Shown: piece by piece, positions 43,945 through 52,782 of the stretch
Numbering within the stretch: position 1 is the first letter of the stretch
Layout of the letters: each line of letters opens with the position of its first letter
Source of the DNA: Stygiobacter sp.
GTDB lineage: Bacteria; Pseudomonadota; Alphaproteobacteria; Rhodospirillales; Magnetospirillaceae
Assembly: GCA_006218045.1 (NCBI GenBank)
Contig: VBWB01000001.1
Location: 310,001-374,000, forward strand
Reading direction: 5' to 3'
Length of the DNA stretch: 64,000 nt
Notes under the pieces: model-generated
What the model was told of the DNA's origin: nothing
Database searches by the model: none
What the model saw: only the letters and a program-made list of their open reading frames with translations
Program-made: the position numbers and the translations under genes

Positions 43945-44850
43945 TCACCACAGCCAGGCCGCCCCGCGCACGCCGGATGAATCGCCGTGCGTGGGCGGCA
44001 GCAGCCTTGTCTCGACCGCATCCGAGAACACGTATTCCCCCCACAAGCGAGGCACGTTGCGGTAAAGCCGCGCCATGTTGCCGACACCGCCGCCCAGCAC
44101 GATCACCTGCGGGTCGAGGATGTTGATCACACCGGCCAGGGCACGGGCCAAGCGGTCCTCGTAACGCGTCAGCACACCTTCGGCCAGATCGTCGCCCCGT
44201 TCGGCCAAGGCCAGGATATCCGGCACCCGCATTCCGTGGCCGTGCTGGCGTTCCAGACCGGGGCCGGACAGAAAGGTCTCGATACAGCCGGCCTTGCCGC
44301 AATAGCACATATGCCCCGGCCCCTCGTCGGCCTGCGGCCAGGGCAGCGGATTGTGGCCCCATTCGCCGGCAATGGCGTTGGCACCGGCCAGCAGGCGGCC
44401 ATGCACCACCACGCCGCCGCCCACCCCGGTGCCCAGGATGACGCCGAAGACGATGGCCGCCCCTTGCCCAGCCCCATCGCTGGCCTCGGACAAGGTGAAG
44501 CAATCGGCGTCGTTGGCCAACCGCACCGGACGGGCCAAGGCGGTGGCCAGATCGCGGTCGAAAGGCCGCCCGATCAGCCAGGTGGAATTGGCGTTCTTGA
44601 CCAGCCCGGTCTTGGCACTGATGGTGCCGGGGATGCCGACACCGACGCTGCCGCCCCGGCCCAGCCGGCTTTCCAACCCCAGCACCAGATCGCGGATGGT
44701 GGCGACGGTGCCGTCATAATCACCACGTGCGGTGGCCACCCGCAGGCGGTCGAGCTCGATGCCGCTGTCACGGTCAAGGGCGATGGCTTCGGTTTTTGTG
44801 CCCCCTAAATCGATGCCGATACGAAGGGTGGGCTTGCGATCGTCGTTCAT
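43945..44850 (-). CDS. ROK family sugar kinase
   Basis: A 301-residue protein with the ATP-binding start IGIDLGGTKTEAIAL, the substrate region NANSTWLIGRPFDRDL, catalytic ANDADCF, GTGVGGGVVVHGRLL, and the ROK zinc motif GHMCYCGKAGCIETFLSG. Kinases of this type phosphorylate glucose, fructose or N-acetyl hexosamines; the sequence style is closest to fructokinase/N-acetylglucosamine kinase, but the sugar cannot be fixed. There is no HTH, so it is an enzyme and not a ROK repressor. It is divergent from an MBL-fold gene. Confidence 0.9.
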   Translation of the reverse strand: MNDDRKPTLRIGIDLGGTKTEAIALDRDSGIELDRLRVATARGDYDGTVATIRDLVLGLESRLGRGGSVGVGIPGTISAKTGLVKNANSTWLIGRPFDRDLATALARPVRLANDADCFTLSEASDGAGQGAAIVFGVILGTGVGGGVVVHGRLLAGANAIAGEWGHNPLPWPQADEGPGHMCYCGKAGCIETFLSGPGLERQHGHGMRVPDILALAERGDDLAEGVLTRYEDRLARALAGVINILDPQVIVLGGGVGNMARLYRNVPRLWGEYVFSDAVETRLLPPTHGDSSGVRGAAWLW

Positions 44851-44923
44851 GATCCAAATTTAACCTGTTGCCGCATTGCGTCAAATCGGTATCTTGATGC
44901 GTAAAATATGGAGAAAGCCCCCC

Positions 44924-45961
44924 GTGACCTACGTCCAGCTCGACCATCCCTTTCCCATTCCGCCCGATACCGCCAGCGTGCACGAAGTGGCGCCCGGGAT
45001 CTTGTGGATTCGCATGCCGCTGCCTTTCGCCCTCGACCACATCAATCTGTGGGCCTTGGCTGATGACGACGGCTGGGTCGTGGTGGATACCGGGGTGGGC
45101 AACGACGAGACCCTGGCCCATTGGGATGCCCTGCTGGCCGGGCCGTTGGGTGGCAAGCCGATCACCCGGCTGATCTGCACCCATTTCCACCCCGACCACA
45201 TGGGGTTGGCCGGGCCATTGACCGAGCGCTTCGGCATCCGTCTCACCGCCACCATCGGCGAATGGACCTATGGCCGCATGCTGATGCTGGAAGGCGGCGA
45301 GGATTATATCGACAATCAGGTCGATCATTACCGTCGCTGCGGCTATGACCCGGAATTACTGGACGGCGTGCGCGAACGGTCCGGCGGCTACAAGGATCGC
45401 ATCACCTGGATTCCGGCCAATGTTTCGGTCATCCGCCACGGCGATCGCCTGACCATCGGCGGGCGGGTCTGGCAGGTGTTCACCGGCAACGGCCATTCGC
45501 CCGAACATGCCTGCCTGTATTGCCCGGATTTGAACGTGCTGATTTCCGGCGACCAGATTTTGCCACGCATCTCGCCGGTGGTCGGCGTTTGGCCGCAAGA
45601 GCCGGATTCCGACCCGCTCAGCCAGTTCATGGATAGCCTGGAACGACTGAAAACGGCTTTTCCCGCCGATTGTCTGGTGCTGCCGTCGCACAAACTGCCG
45701 TTCAGGGGCCTGCATGAACGGGCCGACGAATTGCTGGCCCATCACGACGACCGCCTGGACAAGGCACTGAAAGCCTGCGCCGAACCGGTCACCGCGCTTC
45801 AGGCGTTGCGGCATCTGTTCCCGCGCCCGTTGGACGCCCACCAGACCGGCTTCGCCATGGGCGAAACGGTGGCACATCTGAACCATCTGGTGAAGACCGG
45901 GCGGCTGGATCGCCACACCAAGCCGGATGGGGTATGGCTATATAAGACTATTTGCAAATAA
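44924..45961 (+). CDS. MBL-fold metallo-hydrolase
   Basis: A ~345-residue metallo-beta-lactamase-fold enzyme with the zinc motif THFHPDHMGLAGPL, downstream ligands in GNGHSPEHACLYCPDLNVLISGDQILP and LPSHKLPFRGLHERADELLAHHDDRL. Its longer C-terminal part suggests a LACTB2-like or thioester/nucleic-acid hydrolase. The GTG at 44924 has GGAGAAA seven bases upstream and is preferred, though ATG 44897 in the track ORF is possible. It precedes the persulfide-dioxygenase-like gene by 42 bp in the same direction; the two may be co-transcribed. Confidence 0.85.
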   Translation: MTYVQLDHPFPIPPDTASVHEVAPGILWIRMPLPFALDHINLWALADDDGWVVVDTGVGNDETLAHWDALLAGPLGGKPITRLICTHFHPDHMGLAGPLTERFGIRLTATIGEWTYGRMLMLEGGEDYIDNQVDHYRRCGYDPELLDGVRERSGGYKDRITWIPANVSVIRHGDRLTIGGRVWQVFTGNGHSPEHACLYCPDLNVLISGDQILPRISPVVGVWPQEPDSDPLSQFMDSLERLKTAFPADCLVLPSHKLPFRGLHERADELLAHHDDRLDKALKACAEPVTALQALRHLFPRPLDAHQTGFAMGETVAHLNHLVKTGRLDRHTKPDGVWLYKTICK

Positions 45962-45969
45962 CAATATCT

Positions 45970-45997
45970 CTCCGATAATCGCCCCGTCTTATCGGAG
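45970..45997 (+). promoter_or_regulatory. Hairpin sequestering the ribosome binding site of the downstream MBL gene
   Basis: CTCCGATAA (45970-45978) and TTATCGGAG (45989-45997) form a perfect 9-bp stem with a 10-base loop. The 3' arm contains CGGAG, the only Shine-Dalgarno-like sequence for the ATG at 46004, so the stem would hide it. It could be a translational switch, or the inverted repeat may be an operator; the data do not decide. Confidence 0.6.
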
Positions 45998-46003
45998 TCC
46001 GTC

Positions 46004-46870
46004 ATGTCGCCATCCGCTACCCCCGTGGTCACCGCTTTCTTTGATCCCCTCACCTGGACCATCACCTATGTGGTTCGGGCGCCGGGTGCTTCGTCCTGTG
46101 TGGTGATCGATCCGGTACTGGATTACGACCGCCGCGACGGCAAAGTATCGACCAGCTCCATCGACACGGTTTGCGCCTTCCTGGATAGCAACGGGCTGAA
46201 AGTGGAATGGGTCCTGGACACCCATGTGCATGCCGACCACATGACCGGCCTGGCCGAGTTGGCGCGTCGTACCGGGGCCAAGAAGGCCATCGGCAACCAG
46301 GTCAGCGTGGTGCAGAAAACCTTCGCGGCCATCTACAATCTGCCCGGTTTTCCCTGTGATGGCAGCCAATTCGACCGCTTGCTTGCCGATGGCGACCAGA
46401 TCACGTTTGAAGAACTGACCCTGACCGCCCTGTATGTGCCCGGCCATACGCCGGCCTGCATGGCCTATGTGGCCGGTGACGCGGTGTTCGTCGGTGACAC
46501 CTTGTTCATGCCTGATTTCGGTACGGCGCGCTGTGATTTCCCCGGTGGCGACGCCGCCATCCTGTATCGATCCGTTCGCCGCTTGCTGGACCTGCCCGCC
46601 GACACCCGCATGTTCGTCGGCCATGATTACGGGCCGGGGGGGCGCGCCATCGCCTGGGAAACCACTGTCGCCGCGCAAAAAGCCGGCAACATCCATGTGC
46701 GTGACGGCATCAGCGAGGTGGAATTCGTCGCCCTGCGCCAAAGCCGCGACGCCACCCTGGACATGCCGGAATTGCTGTTGCCGTCGTTGCAGGTCAACAT
46801 CCGCGCCGGCAACCTGCCCGAGCCGGAAAGCAACGGTACCAGCTATCTGAAGTTCCCGTTGTCGGTATAG
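46004..46870 (+). CDS. MBL-fold protein, persulfide dioxygenase/BigR-associated hydrolase-like
   Basis: A 288-residue metallo-beta-lactamase-fold protein of the ETHE1-like group: THVHADHMTGLAEL, LYVPGHTPACMAYVAGDAVFVGDTLFMPDFGTARCDFPGGDAAILYRSV and FVGHDYGPGG. ETHE1-type enzymes bind Fe(II) and oxidise glutathione persulfide to sulfite. The DFPGG segment corresponds to the conserved DF.GG of that group. A BigR/SqrR-type repressor lies nearby on the other strand, separated only by a gene fragment, which supports a role in sulfide/persulfide detoxification. Direct substrate proof is lacking. Confidence 0.87.
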   Translation: MSPSATPVVTAFFDPLTWTITYVVRAPGASSCVVIDPVLDYDRRDGKVSTSSIDTVCAFLDSNGLKVEWVLDTHVHADHMTGLAELARRTGAKKAIGNQVSVVQKTFAAIYNLPGFPCDGSQFDRLLADGDQITFEELTLTALYVPGHTPACMAYVAGDAVFVGDTLFMPDFGTARCDFPGGDAAILYRSVRRLLDLPADTRMFVGHDYGPGGRAIAWETTVAAQKAGNIHVRDGISEVEFVALRQSRDATLDMPELLLPSLQVNIRAGNLPEPESNGTSYLKFPLSV

Positions 46871-47212
46871 TCAGACTGGGGCTTTGTCGTTACGCAAGAC
46901 CATCACCCATTCCGGGGCCTCGCCGGAGCGGGACTCGAAGAAAAGCTTCCAAGCCCGGGCGTCGATGGTCGGCGGATCGTAGGACAAGAACAATCCCTTG
47001 GGGGCGCAGATGACGTCCACCAACGTCCACGGGGACAACGGCAAGGGCAGACGCAACGGTCCGTACTGGCGGTTCACGTTCCGCAGAACGGTGTCGTGGT
47101 AAAGCGGCACCGTCAGATACAGCAATCCACCAGGCATCACCTTGCGGGTAAACGCCGCCATGGCCTTGAGGTCGCCATCGGCGTCCAGGGGATCGCCGTA
47201 TCGCCATTCCTT
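46871..47212 (-). pseudogene. Truncated DUF268-like gene fragment
   Basis: The open C-terminal piece reads RIKEWRYGDPLDADGDLKAMAAFTRKVMPGGLLYLTVPL and ends RSGEAPEWVMVLRNDKAPV. This resembles the C-terminal half of DUF268 (methyltransferase-like) proteins, in which RYGDP.D..GD...M precedes a GG.LYL.VP core. Going upstream the frame runs into a stop inside a 22-bp tandem repeat, and no start or N-terminal half is present. An internal ATG at 47161 would give only 96 residues. It is interpreted as the 3' remnant of a deleted gene. Confidence 0.65.
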
Positions 47213-47257
47213 GATTCGCCGTGAACGGGCTTAGGGATTCGCCGTGAACGGACTTAG
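47213..47257. repeat. Tandem 22-bp repeat at the fragment junction
   Basis: GATTCGCCGTGAACGGGCTTAG (47213-47234) and GATTCGCCGTGAACGGACTTAG (47236-47257) differ at one base. The second copy contains the stop codon of the ArsR gene, and the first marks where the DUF268-like frame breaks. It looks like the scar of a deletion, insertion or excision event. Confidence 0.75.
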
Positions 47258-47574
47258 GCGGCGCAGGCGCCGCCATTGTCCTTGGCGCAATAAAGACCAT
47301 ACAAGGTGTTGATGACGGCGCTGGCCTCGGCCCCCGACAGCGAATAATAGATGGTCTGGGCCTGGCGGCGGGTCTGCACCAGGGTATCACGGCGCAGGCG
47401 CGCCAAATGCTGCGACAGGGCCGATTGCGATAGACCGATCAGCCGCTCCAATTCGCCCACCGACTTTTCCCCGTGCAAAAGCTGGCACAAGATCATCAGC
47501 CGATGTTCATTGCTCATGGCCTTCAGCAGGGTGCTGGCACGCCTTGCACTATCTTGGAGTTTATCCAATTCCAT
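47254..47574 (-). CDS. ArsR family repressor, BigR/SqrR-like persulfide sensor
   Basis: A ~106-residue winged-helix protein: LLKAMSNEHRLMILCQLLHGEKSVGELERLIGLSQSALSQHLARLRRDTLVQTRRQAQTIYYSL, then INTLYGLYCAKDNGGACAA. Two cysteines at the positions known from SqrR/BigR (LMILCQLL and LYGLYC) form the thiol pair that reacts with persulfides in those proteins. It should repress sulfide-oxidation genes, probably including the MBL persulfide-dioxygenase-like gene. The start was placed at MELDKLQD, with GAGGGTG upstream; the track ATG five codons earlier is possible. Confidence 0.85.
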   Translation of the reverse strand: MELDKLQDSARRASTLLKAMSNEHRLMILCQLLHGEKSVGELERLIGLSQSALSQHLARLRRDTLVQTRRQAQTIYYSLSGAEASAVINTLYGLYCAKDNGGACAA

Positions 47575-47726
47575 TTCCGACACCCTCATACCACTCGCAA
47601 TCGGTCATATATCATACCACTCATTTTTGATGTTTCAATATTACCGCATAGGAGGTTTTCCAAAACGGGTGCCGAATAGCATCTCATTGAACACAATCTT
47701 GTGTGTGATATTTGGCATTAACCTGA

Positions 47727-49646
47727 TCAGGCGCTGGCCATAGCCGCCGATTGCCCCAGGGCGGACAGCACGCAGGTGACGATATGCGGGGCGTTGAGCC
47801 CGGCCAGATCGTATTGCTTGAGCGGCGCTTCGTGTTCCAGGAAGACGTCGGGCAACACCATGGGCCGCACCTTCAAGCCGCGATCCAGGGCGCCGGAATG
47901 GGCGAGGAAATGCAGCACCTGGGCGCCGAAACCGCCGACCGAGCCCTCTTCGATGGTCACCAATACCTCGTGCTCGCGCGCCAGACGCAGGATCATCTCC
48001 TGATCCAGCGGCTTCATGAAGCGGGCATCGGCGACGGTGGTGGAGAGGCCGCGCGCCGCCAGGTCTTCGGCGGCCTTCAGCGCCTCGCCCAGACGGGTGC
48101 CGAGGGACAGCAGGGCGACGCGACTGCCTTCGCGAACGATGCGGCCCTTGCCGATGGGCAGAACCTCGCCGCGTGCCGGCAGGTCCAGCCCCACCCCCTC
48201 GCCACGCGGATAGCGGAAGGCGGAGGGACGATCGTCCAGGGCCTTGGCGGTGGCCACCGCGTGCATCAGTTCCAACTCATCCGCCGGGCTCATCAGCACG
48301 ATGTCGGGCAGGCAACCCAGATAGGCCAGATCGAAGGCGCCGGCATGGGTAGCGCCATCGGCACCGACCAGACCGGCGCGGTCGATGGCGAAGCGCACCG
48401 GCAGCTTCTGGATGACCACGTCATGCACCAACTGGTCATACCCACGTTGCAGGAAGGTGGAATAAAGCGCGCAGAACGGCTTGAACCCCTCGCAGGCCAG
48501 ACCGGCGGCGAAGGTCACCGCGTGCTGTTCGGCGATGCCCACGTCGAAGCAGCGGTTGGGGAAGCGCTCGGCGAACTTGTCCAGGCCGGTGCCGGCGGGC
48601 ATGGCGGCGGTAATGGCGACGACGCGGTCGTCTGCCTCGGCCTCGGCCAGCAGGGCCTGGGCGAACACCGAGGTGTAGCTGGGGGCGTTGGCCTTGGGCT
48701 TGGCCAGGGCGCCGGTGACCACGTCGAACTTGCCGACGCCGTGATATTTGTCGGCGGCCTGTTCCGCCGGCGGATAGCCCCGGCCTTTCTTGGTCACCAC
48801 ATGGATCAGCACCGGCTTGTTGTCCTCGGAATCGCGGACGTTCTTCAGCACCGGCAGCAGGTGATCGAAATTGTGGCCGTCGATGGGGCCGACATAATAA
48901 AAACCCAGTTCCTCGAACAACGTACCGCCACCGGAGACGAAGCCGCGGGCATATTCCTCGGCCCGCTTGGCCGCGCGCTCCAGGGGCGGCGGCAGCATGG
49001 ACGCCAGATCCTTGGCGAAGTGGCGGATGGACAGATAGGGCCGCGACGACAGCAGGCGCGACAGATAGGCGCTCATGGCGCCGACCGGCGGCGCGATGGA
49101 CATGTCGTTGTCGTTCAAGATGACGACCAGGCGCGAATCCATGGAGCCGGCATTGTTCATGGCCTCATAGACCATGCCGGCGCTCATGGCGCCGTCGCCG
49201 ATCACGGCGATGACGTTGAAATCCTCGCCCTTGAGGTCGCGCCCGACCGCCATGCCCAATCCAGCGGAAATGGAGGTGGAGGAATGGCCGGCACCGAACG
49301 GGTCGTAGACGCTTTCCGACCGCTTGGTGAAGCCCGACAATCCGCCGCCCTGGCGCAGCGTGCGGATGCGATCCTTGCGCCCGGTCAGGATCTTGTGCGG
49401 ATAGCACTGATGCCCCACGTCCCAGATCAGCTTGTCGACCGGGGTCTGGAATACGTGATGCAAGGCCACGGTCAGTTCGACCACGCCCAGGCCGGCGCCC
49501 AGATGGCCGCCGGTGATGGACACCGCCTCGATCATTTCCTGGCGCACTTCGTCGGCCAACTGGCGCAATTGTTCCGGCGTGAAGGCGCGGGTATCGGCGG
49601 GGCAATCGACGCTGTCGAGCAGACGTTGACAAACGCTCATGGTCAT
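47727..49646 (-). CDS. dxs: 1-deoxy-D-xylulose-5-phosphate synthase
   Basis: A 639-residue thiamine-diphosphate enzyme that condenses pyruvate and glyceraldehyde 3-phosphate, the first step of the MEP isoprenoid pathway. Diagnostic segments are [55 protein letters not shown], the TPP motif [18 protein letters not shown] and [18 protein letters not shown]. The length is normal. It is followed by ispA and xseB upstream in transcription order (xseB-ispA-dxs), the common bacterial arrangement linking isoprenoid precursor and prenyl synthesis. Confidence 0.97.
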   Translation of the reverse strand: MTMSVCQRLLDSVDCPADTRAFTPEQLRQLADEVRQEMIEAVSITGGHLGAGLGVVELTVALHHVFQTPVDKLIWDVGHQCYPHKILTGRKDRIRTLRQGGGLSGFTKRSESVYDPFGAGHSSTSISAGLGMAVGRDLKGEDFNVIAVIGDGAMSAGMVYEAMNNAGSMDSRLVVILNDNDMSIAPPVGAMSAYLSRLLSSRPYLSIRHFAKDLASMLPPPLERAAKRAEEYARGFVSGGGTLFEELGFYYVGPIDGHNFDHLLPVLKNVRDSEDNKPVLIHVVTKKGRGYPPAEQAADKYHGVGKFDVVTGALAKPKANAPSYTSVFAQALLAEAEADDRVVAITAAMPAGTGLDKFAERFPNRCFDVGIAEQHAVTFAAGLACEGFKPFCALYSTFLQRGYDQLVHDVVIQKLPVRFAIDRAGLVGADGATHAGAFDLAYLGCLPDIVLMSPADELELMHAVATAKALDDRPSAFRYPRGEGVGLDLPARGEVLPIGKGRIVREGSRVALLSLGTRLGEALKAAEDLAARGLSTTVADARFMKPLDQEMILRLAREHEVLVTIEEGSVGGFGAQVLHFLAHSGALDRGLKVRPMVLPDVFLEHEAPLKQYDLAGLNAPHIVTCVLSALGQSAAMASA

Positions 49647-49650
49647 ATCC

Positions 49651-50553
49651 TTACACGCTGCGGGTGACGACGTAATGGGCCGTCAGCCGCAACAAATGGG
49701 CAGCATCGCCGAAGGGGTCGAGATGGCGGCAGGCCTGCTCGACCAGCATGTCAGCCTGGGCACGGGCGCGTTCCACCCCCAGCAGGGAAACAAAGGTGGC
49801 CTTGCCGGCATCGGCATCCTTGCCCAATTTCTTGCCCACCCGCGCCTCGTCGCCTTGCACGTCAAGCAGATCGTCGGCGATCTGGAAGGCCAGACCCAGG
49901 TCATGGGCATAATTCTTCAAGGCCAGCCGCAGCGACGACGGCGCCTTGCCCAGAATGGCCCCGGCCTCGCAGGCGAAACCGATCAACCGACCGGTCTTCA
50001 TTTGCTGCAAGCGGGTGATGTCGGCCATATCCATGATCAATTGCGCCGCCTGCAAATCGACCATCTGGCCGCCGACCATGCCCATGGCCCCGGCGGCATG
50101 GGCCAATTGCCACACCAATTCGCAGCGGACGGCCGGATCAGGGTGGGTGGCCTCGGTCGCCAGCAGCTCGAACGCGCGCGATTGCAGGGCATCGCCGGCC
50201 AGAAGCGCGGTGGCCTCGTCGAACCGGCGATGGCAGGTGGGGCGGCCCCGGCGCAGGTCGTCGTCATCCATGCACGGCAGATCGTCATGGATCAGCGAAT
50301 AGCAATGCACCATTTCCAAGGCGCAGCCGACCCGTAAAGCCGCCGCCGGCGACACGTTGAACAACGACGCCGCCTGCACGGTCAGGAACGGACGCAAGCG
50401 CTTGCCGCCATCCAATGCACTATAGCGCATGGCGTCGTGGACACGGCGTTCCGGCCCGTCGGGCGGCGGCAGCAGGTGGGCCAGTTCGTCATTGACGGCC
50501 GCCGCGTTGGCGGCCAAGGCCTGGAGCAGAATGTCGGACACGTGCCGGGTCAC
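49651..50553 (-). CDS. ispA: Farnesyl diphosphate synthase (polyprenyl synthetase)
   Basis: A 300-residue all-helical prenyltransferase with the first aspartate-rich motif in [20 protein letters not shown] and the second in [15 protein letters not shown]. It adds isopentenyl diphosphate to DMAPP and geranyl diphosphate. The start is GTG and overlaps the xseB stop as GTGA; dxs follows after 4 bp. The first motif with two residues between the aspartates plus the following RRG is typical of short-chain (C15) synthases. Confidence 0.95.
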   Translation of the reverse strand: MTRHVSDILLQALAANAAAVNDELAHLLPPPDGPERRVHDAMRYSALDGGKRLRPFLTVQAASLFNVSPAAALRVGCALEMVHCYSLIHDDLPCMDDDDLRRGRPTCHRRFDEATALLAGDALQSRAFELLATEATHPDPAVRCELVWQLAHAAGAMGMVGGQMVDLQAAQLIMDMADITRLQQMKTGRLIGFACEAGAILGKAPSSLRLALKNYAHDLGLAFQIADDLLDVQGDEARVGKKLGKDADAGKATFVSLLGVERARAQADMLVEQACRHLDPFGDAAHLLRLTAHYVVTRSV

Positions 50554-50795
50554 TCGATGCCGGCGGGTTCAAGCCCGATGGCGCCGTCGCCGCCCAGCAC
50601 GATCTTGTCGACCTTGGCCTGGGCTTCCTTCAGCTTGGCTTCGCAGTGACGCTTGAGCAACGCACCGCGCTCATAGGCGCCGATGGCGTCGTCAAGCCGG
50701 GTCGAGCCGGTCTCCAGCTTGCGGACGATGGCATCCAGTTCGGAAAGCGCGTCCTCGAAACTGAGCGTGGCGATATCGGGCGGCAGGTCGGCCAT
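50550..50795 (-). CDS. xseB: Exodeoxyribonuclease VII small subunit
   Basis: An 81-residue protein (MADLPPDIATLSFEDALSELDAIVRKLETGSTRLDDAIGAYERGALLKRHCEAKLKEAQAKVDKIV) with the family signature of the XseB coiled coil. It partners XseA to form the single-strand-specific exonuclease VII. The ATG at MADLPP is chosen over the longer track frame. It is the first gene of the xseB-ispA-dxs operon. Confidence 0.93.
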   Translation of the reverse strand: MADLPPDIATLSFEDALSELDAIVRKLETGSTRLDDAIGAYERGALLKRHCEAKLKEAQAKVDKIVLGGDGAIGLEPAGIE

Positions 50796-51048
50796 GGCGC
50801 CAATGTCTCTCTTATTATTCTGGGGTTCCCAAACGAAGGGGGGAAGTTTACGGATGCGGGCCGGCAAAGGCAAGCAAACCGGTTGATTGAATTCGCATCT
50901 GCGCCATTGACAGCGGGGGGGCGGTTTGTATAAAAGCCCCTTTCTTCCCGAGAATGTGGGCGCGCTTCGCGTCCCGCCCCAGGTGACACTGGATCAGGCC
51001 TATCGGGACAAACCCCAACCGGCAACAGCCGGGACCAAAGGAAGACCC

Positions 51049-51666
51049 ATGACCAAGCGTATTGAAGCGAAATTCAAGATCAACCGCCGCCTGGGCGTCA
51101 ATCTGTGGGGCCGTGGCAAGAGCCCGCTGGCTCGCGGTAAGGAAACCCCGCCCGGCCAGCATGGCGCGCGCCGCAAGAAGCCCTCTGACTTCGGCACCCA
51201 GTTGATGGCCAAGCAGAAGCTGAAGGGCTATTACGGCAACATTTCGGAAAAGCAGTTCCGCAAGCTGTATGACGAGGCCGTGCGCCGCCGTGGCGACACC
51301 TCGGAAAACCTGATCGGTCTGCTGGAGCGCCGCCTGGACGCCGTCGTCTATCGCATGAAGCTGGCCGTCAGCCCCTTCCAGGCCCGTCAGGTCATCAACC
51401 ACGGCCACATCCACGTCAACGGCAAGCGCCTGAACATCGCGTCCTATCAGGTCAAGGACGGCGACATCATCACCGTCAAGCAGAAGTCCAAGGATCTGGC
51501 CATCATCCTGGAAGCGGCGCAGTCGCCGGAACGCGACGTCCCCGACTATCTGGAAGTCGATCACAAGGAAATGAAGGGTACCTTCATCCGCGCCCCCAAG
51601 CTGTCGGACGTGCCCTATCCGTGCCAGATGGAACCCAATCTGGTCATCGAATTCTACTCGCGCTGA
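51049..51666 (+). CDS. rpsD: 30S ribosomal protein S4
   Basis: A 205-residue protein starting [49 protein letters not shown], with the S4 RNA-binding domain [46 protein letters not shown]. It nucleates 30S assembly and can act as a translational repressor. The true start has AAAGGAAGACCC upstream; the track extends 41 codons further by chance. It is a single gene outside the usual ribosomal operon, as in other alphaproteobacteria, and is followed by its own terminator. Confidence 0.97.
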   Translation: MTKRIEAKFKINRRLGVNLWGRGKSPLARGKETPPGQHGARRKKPSDFGTQLMAKQKLKGYYGNISEKQFRKLYDEAVRRRGDTSENLIGLLERRLDAVVYRMKLAVSPFQARQVINHGHIHVNGKRLNIASYQVKDGDIITVKQKSKDLAIILEAAQSPERDVPDYLEVDHKEMKGTFIRAPKLSDVPYPCQMEPNLVIEFYSR

Positions 51667-51690
51667 TCCGGTTCTCCGGACGGCAGCAAG

Positions 51691-51719
51691 AAGGCCCGGT
51701 GGAAATGCCGGGCCTTTTG
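51691..51719 (+). terminator. rpsD terminator
   Basis: AAGGCCCGG (51691-51699) and CCGGGCCTT (51708-51716) form a perfect 9-bp stem followed by TTTT, 24 bp after the rpsD stop. A-rich flanks make it usable for the convergent HDAC-family gene too. Confidence 0.88.
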
Positions 51720-51753
51720 CTTTGTCATCCCCGTTGATCGAAGCCGATCAGCC

Positions 51754-52686
51754 CTACATGCCCATCAAGGCGCGCACATGTTCCTTGACCGAGGCGGCCA
51801 GGGCCTCGATGTCGTAGCCGCCCTCCAGCACCGACACCACCCGGTTGTCGGCGGTCTCGGCGGCAACGTCCAGCAATTGCTCGGTCGCCCACTTGAAATC
51901 GCTGGTCTTCAGCCGCAGATGGGCCAGCGGGTCGGCGGCATGGGCGTCGAAGCCGGCGGAGATGATCAGGAAATCGGGGGCGAACTCGCGCAGCTTGTAG
52001 ACCAGCATGTCGGCGAAAGCCTGGCGGAAATCGTCCGAGGCGCAGCCCGCCGGCAACGGCACGTTGACCATGCGACCGATTCCGCCGGTTTCCTCGGCCA
52101 GGCCGGTATTGGGATAAGCATGTTCCTGGTGGGTCGAGGCATAGAACATGCCCGGTTCGTCCCACAGGATATGCTGGGTGCCGTTGCCGTGATGGACGTC
52201 GAAATCGACGATGGCGACGCGCTTGAAGCCGTGGGCATCGCGGGCGTGCAAGGCGGCGATGGCCGCGTTATTGAACAGGCAAAAGCCCATGGCGGCATCG
52301 CGTTCGGCGTGGTGTCCCGGCGGGCGCACGGCGCAAAAGGCATTGCGGGCCTGCTTGGTCGCCACCGCATCGACGGCGGCACAGCCAGCCCCGGCGGAGC
52401 GCAAGGCGGCATCGCCCGACTGGTACGACAGGATGGTGTCGGGATCGATGTGGAAAAACTCACCCGGTTCGGGGACCGACGACAGCACGTGGTCGACGTG
52501 ATGGGGGCAATGGGCGCGCAGTAAGTGTTCACGGCTGGCCTGGGGCGCTTCCTCGCGCTGCAACAGGCTGAATTCCTCGGTTTCGAGACCGGCGAGGACC
52601 GCCTTCAGGCGATCGGCGCATTCGGGGTGATAGTCGCCTGTATCGTGTTTCAGGCAGACGGGGTGCGTGAACAGCATGGTAGCCAT
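51754..52686 (-). CDS. Histone deacetylase family amidohydrolase
   Basis: A 310-residue zinc hydrolase of the HDAC/acetylpolyamine amidohydrolase superfamily: AVRPPGHHAERDAAMGFCLFNNAAIAA (catalytic His pair), VDFDVHHGNGTQHILW (zinc-binding Asp/His), STHQEHAYPNTG and SAGFDAHAADPLAHLRL (third ligand). Bacterial members remove acetyl groups from polyamines, lysines or other amides. The substrate cannot be chosen here. It stands alone between rpsD and tlyA on the opposite strand. Confidence 0.93.
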   Translation of the reverse strand: MATMLFTHPVCLKHDTGDYHPECADRLKAVLAGLETEEFSLLQREEAPQASREHLLRAHCPHHVDHVLSSVPEPGEFFHIDPDTILSYQSGDAALRSAGAGCAAVDAVATKQARNAFCAVRPPGHHAERDAAMGFCLFNNAAIAALHARDAHGFKRVAIVDFDVHHGNGTQHILWDEPGMFYASTHQEHAYPNTGLAEETGGIGRMVNVPLPAGCASDDFRQAFADMLVYKLREFAPDFLIISAGFDAHAADPLAHLRLKTSDFKWATEQLLDVAAETADNRVVSVLEGGYDIEALAASVKEHVRALMGM

Positions 52687-52782
52687 TTGCGTTTCGTCGG
52701 ACGTCCCTTATTAGTGTTTGATTGATTGTCGGTGAAGCCAAGGGTAATTGCCATACCCGATTTTCGCATGGGGCTATGTCTG

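Noticed and set aside
49647-49650. A thiamine riboswitch at dxs
   Set aside because: dxs follows ispA after 4 bp in an operon; there is no leader room and no THI-box-like sequence.
50890-51048. Possible ribosomal-protein leader structure upstream of rpsD
   Set aside because: Only a short hairpin (CCGGC-AACA-GCCGG) was seen; it does not match any autoregulatory leader I can name.
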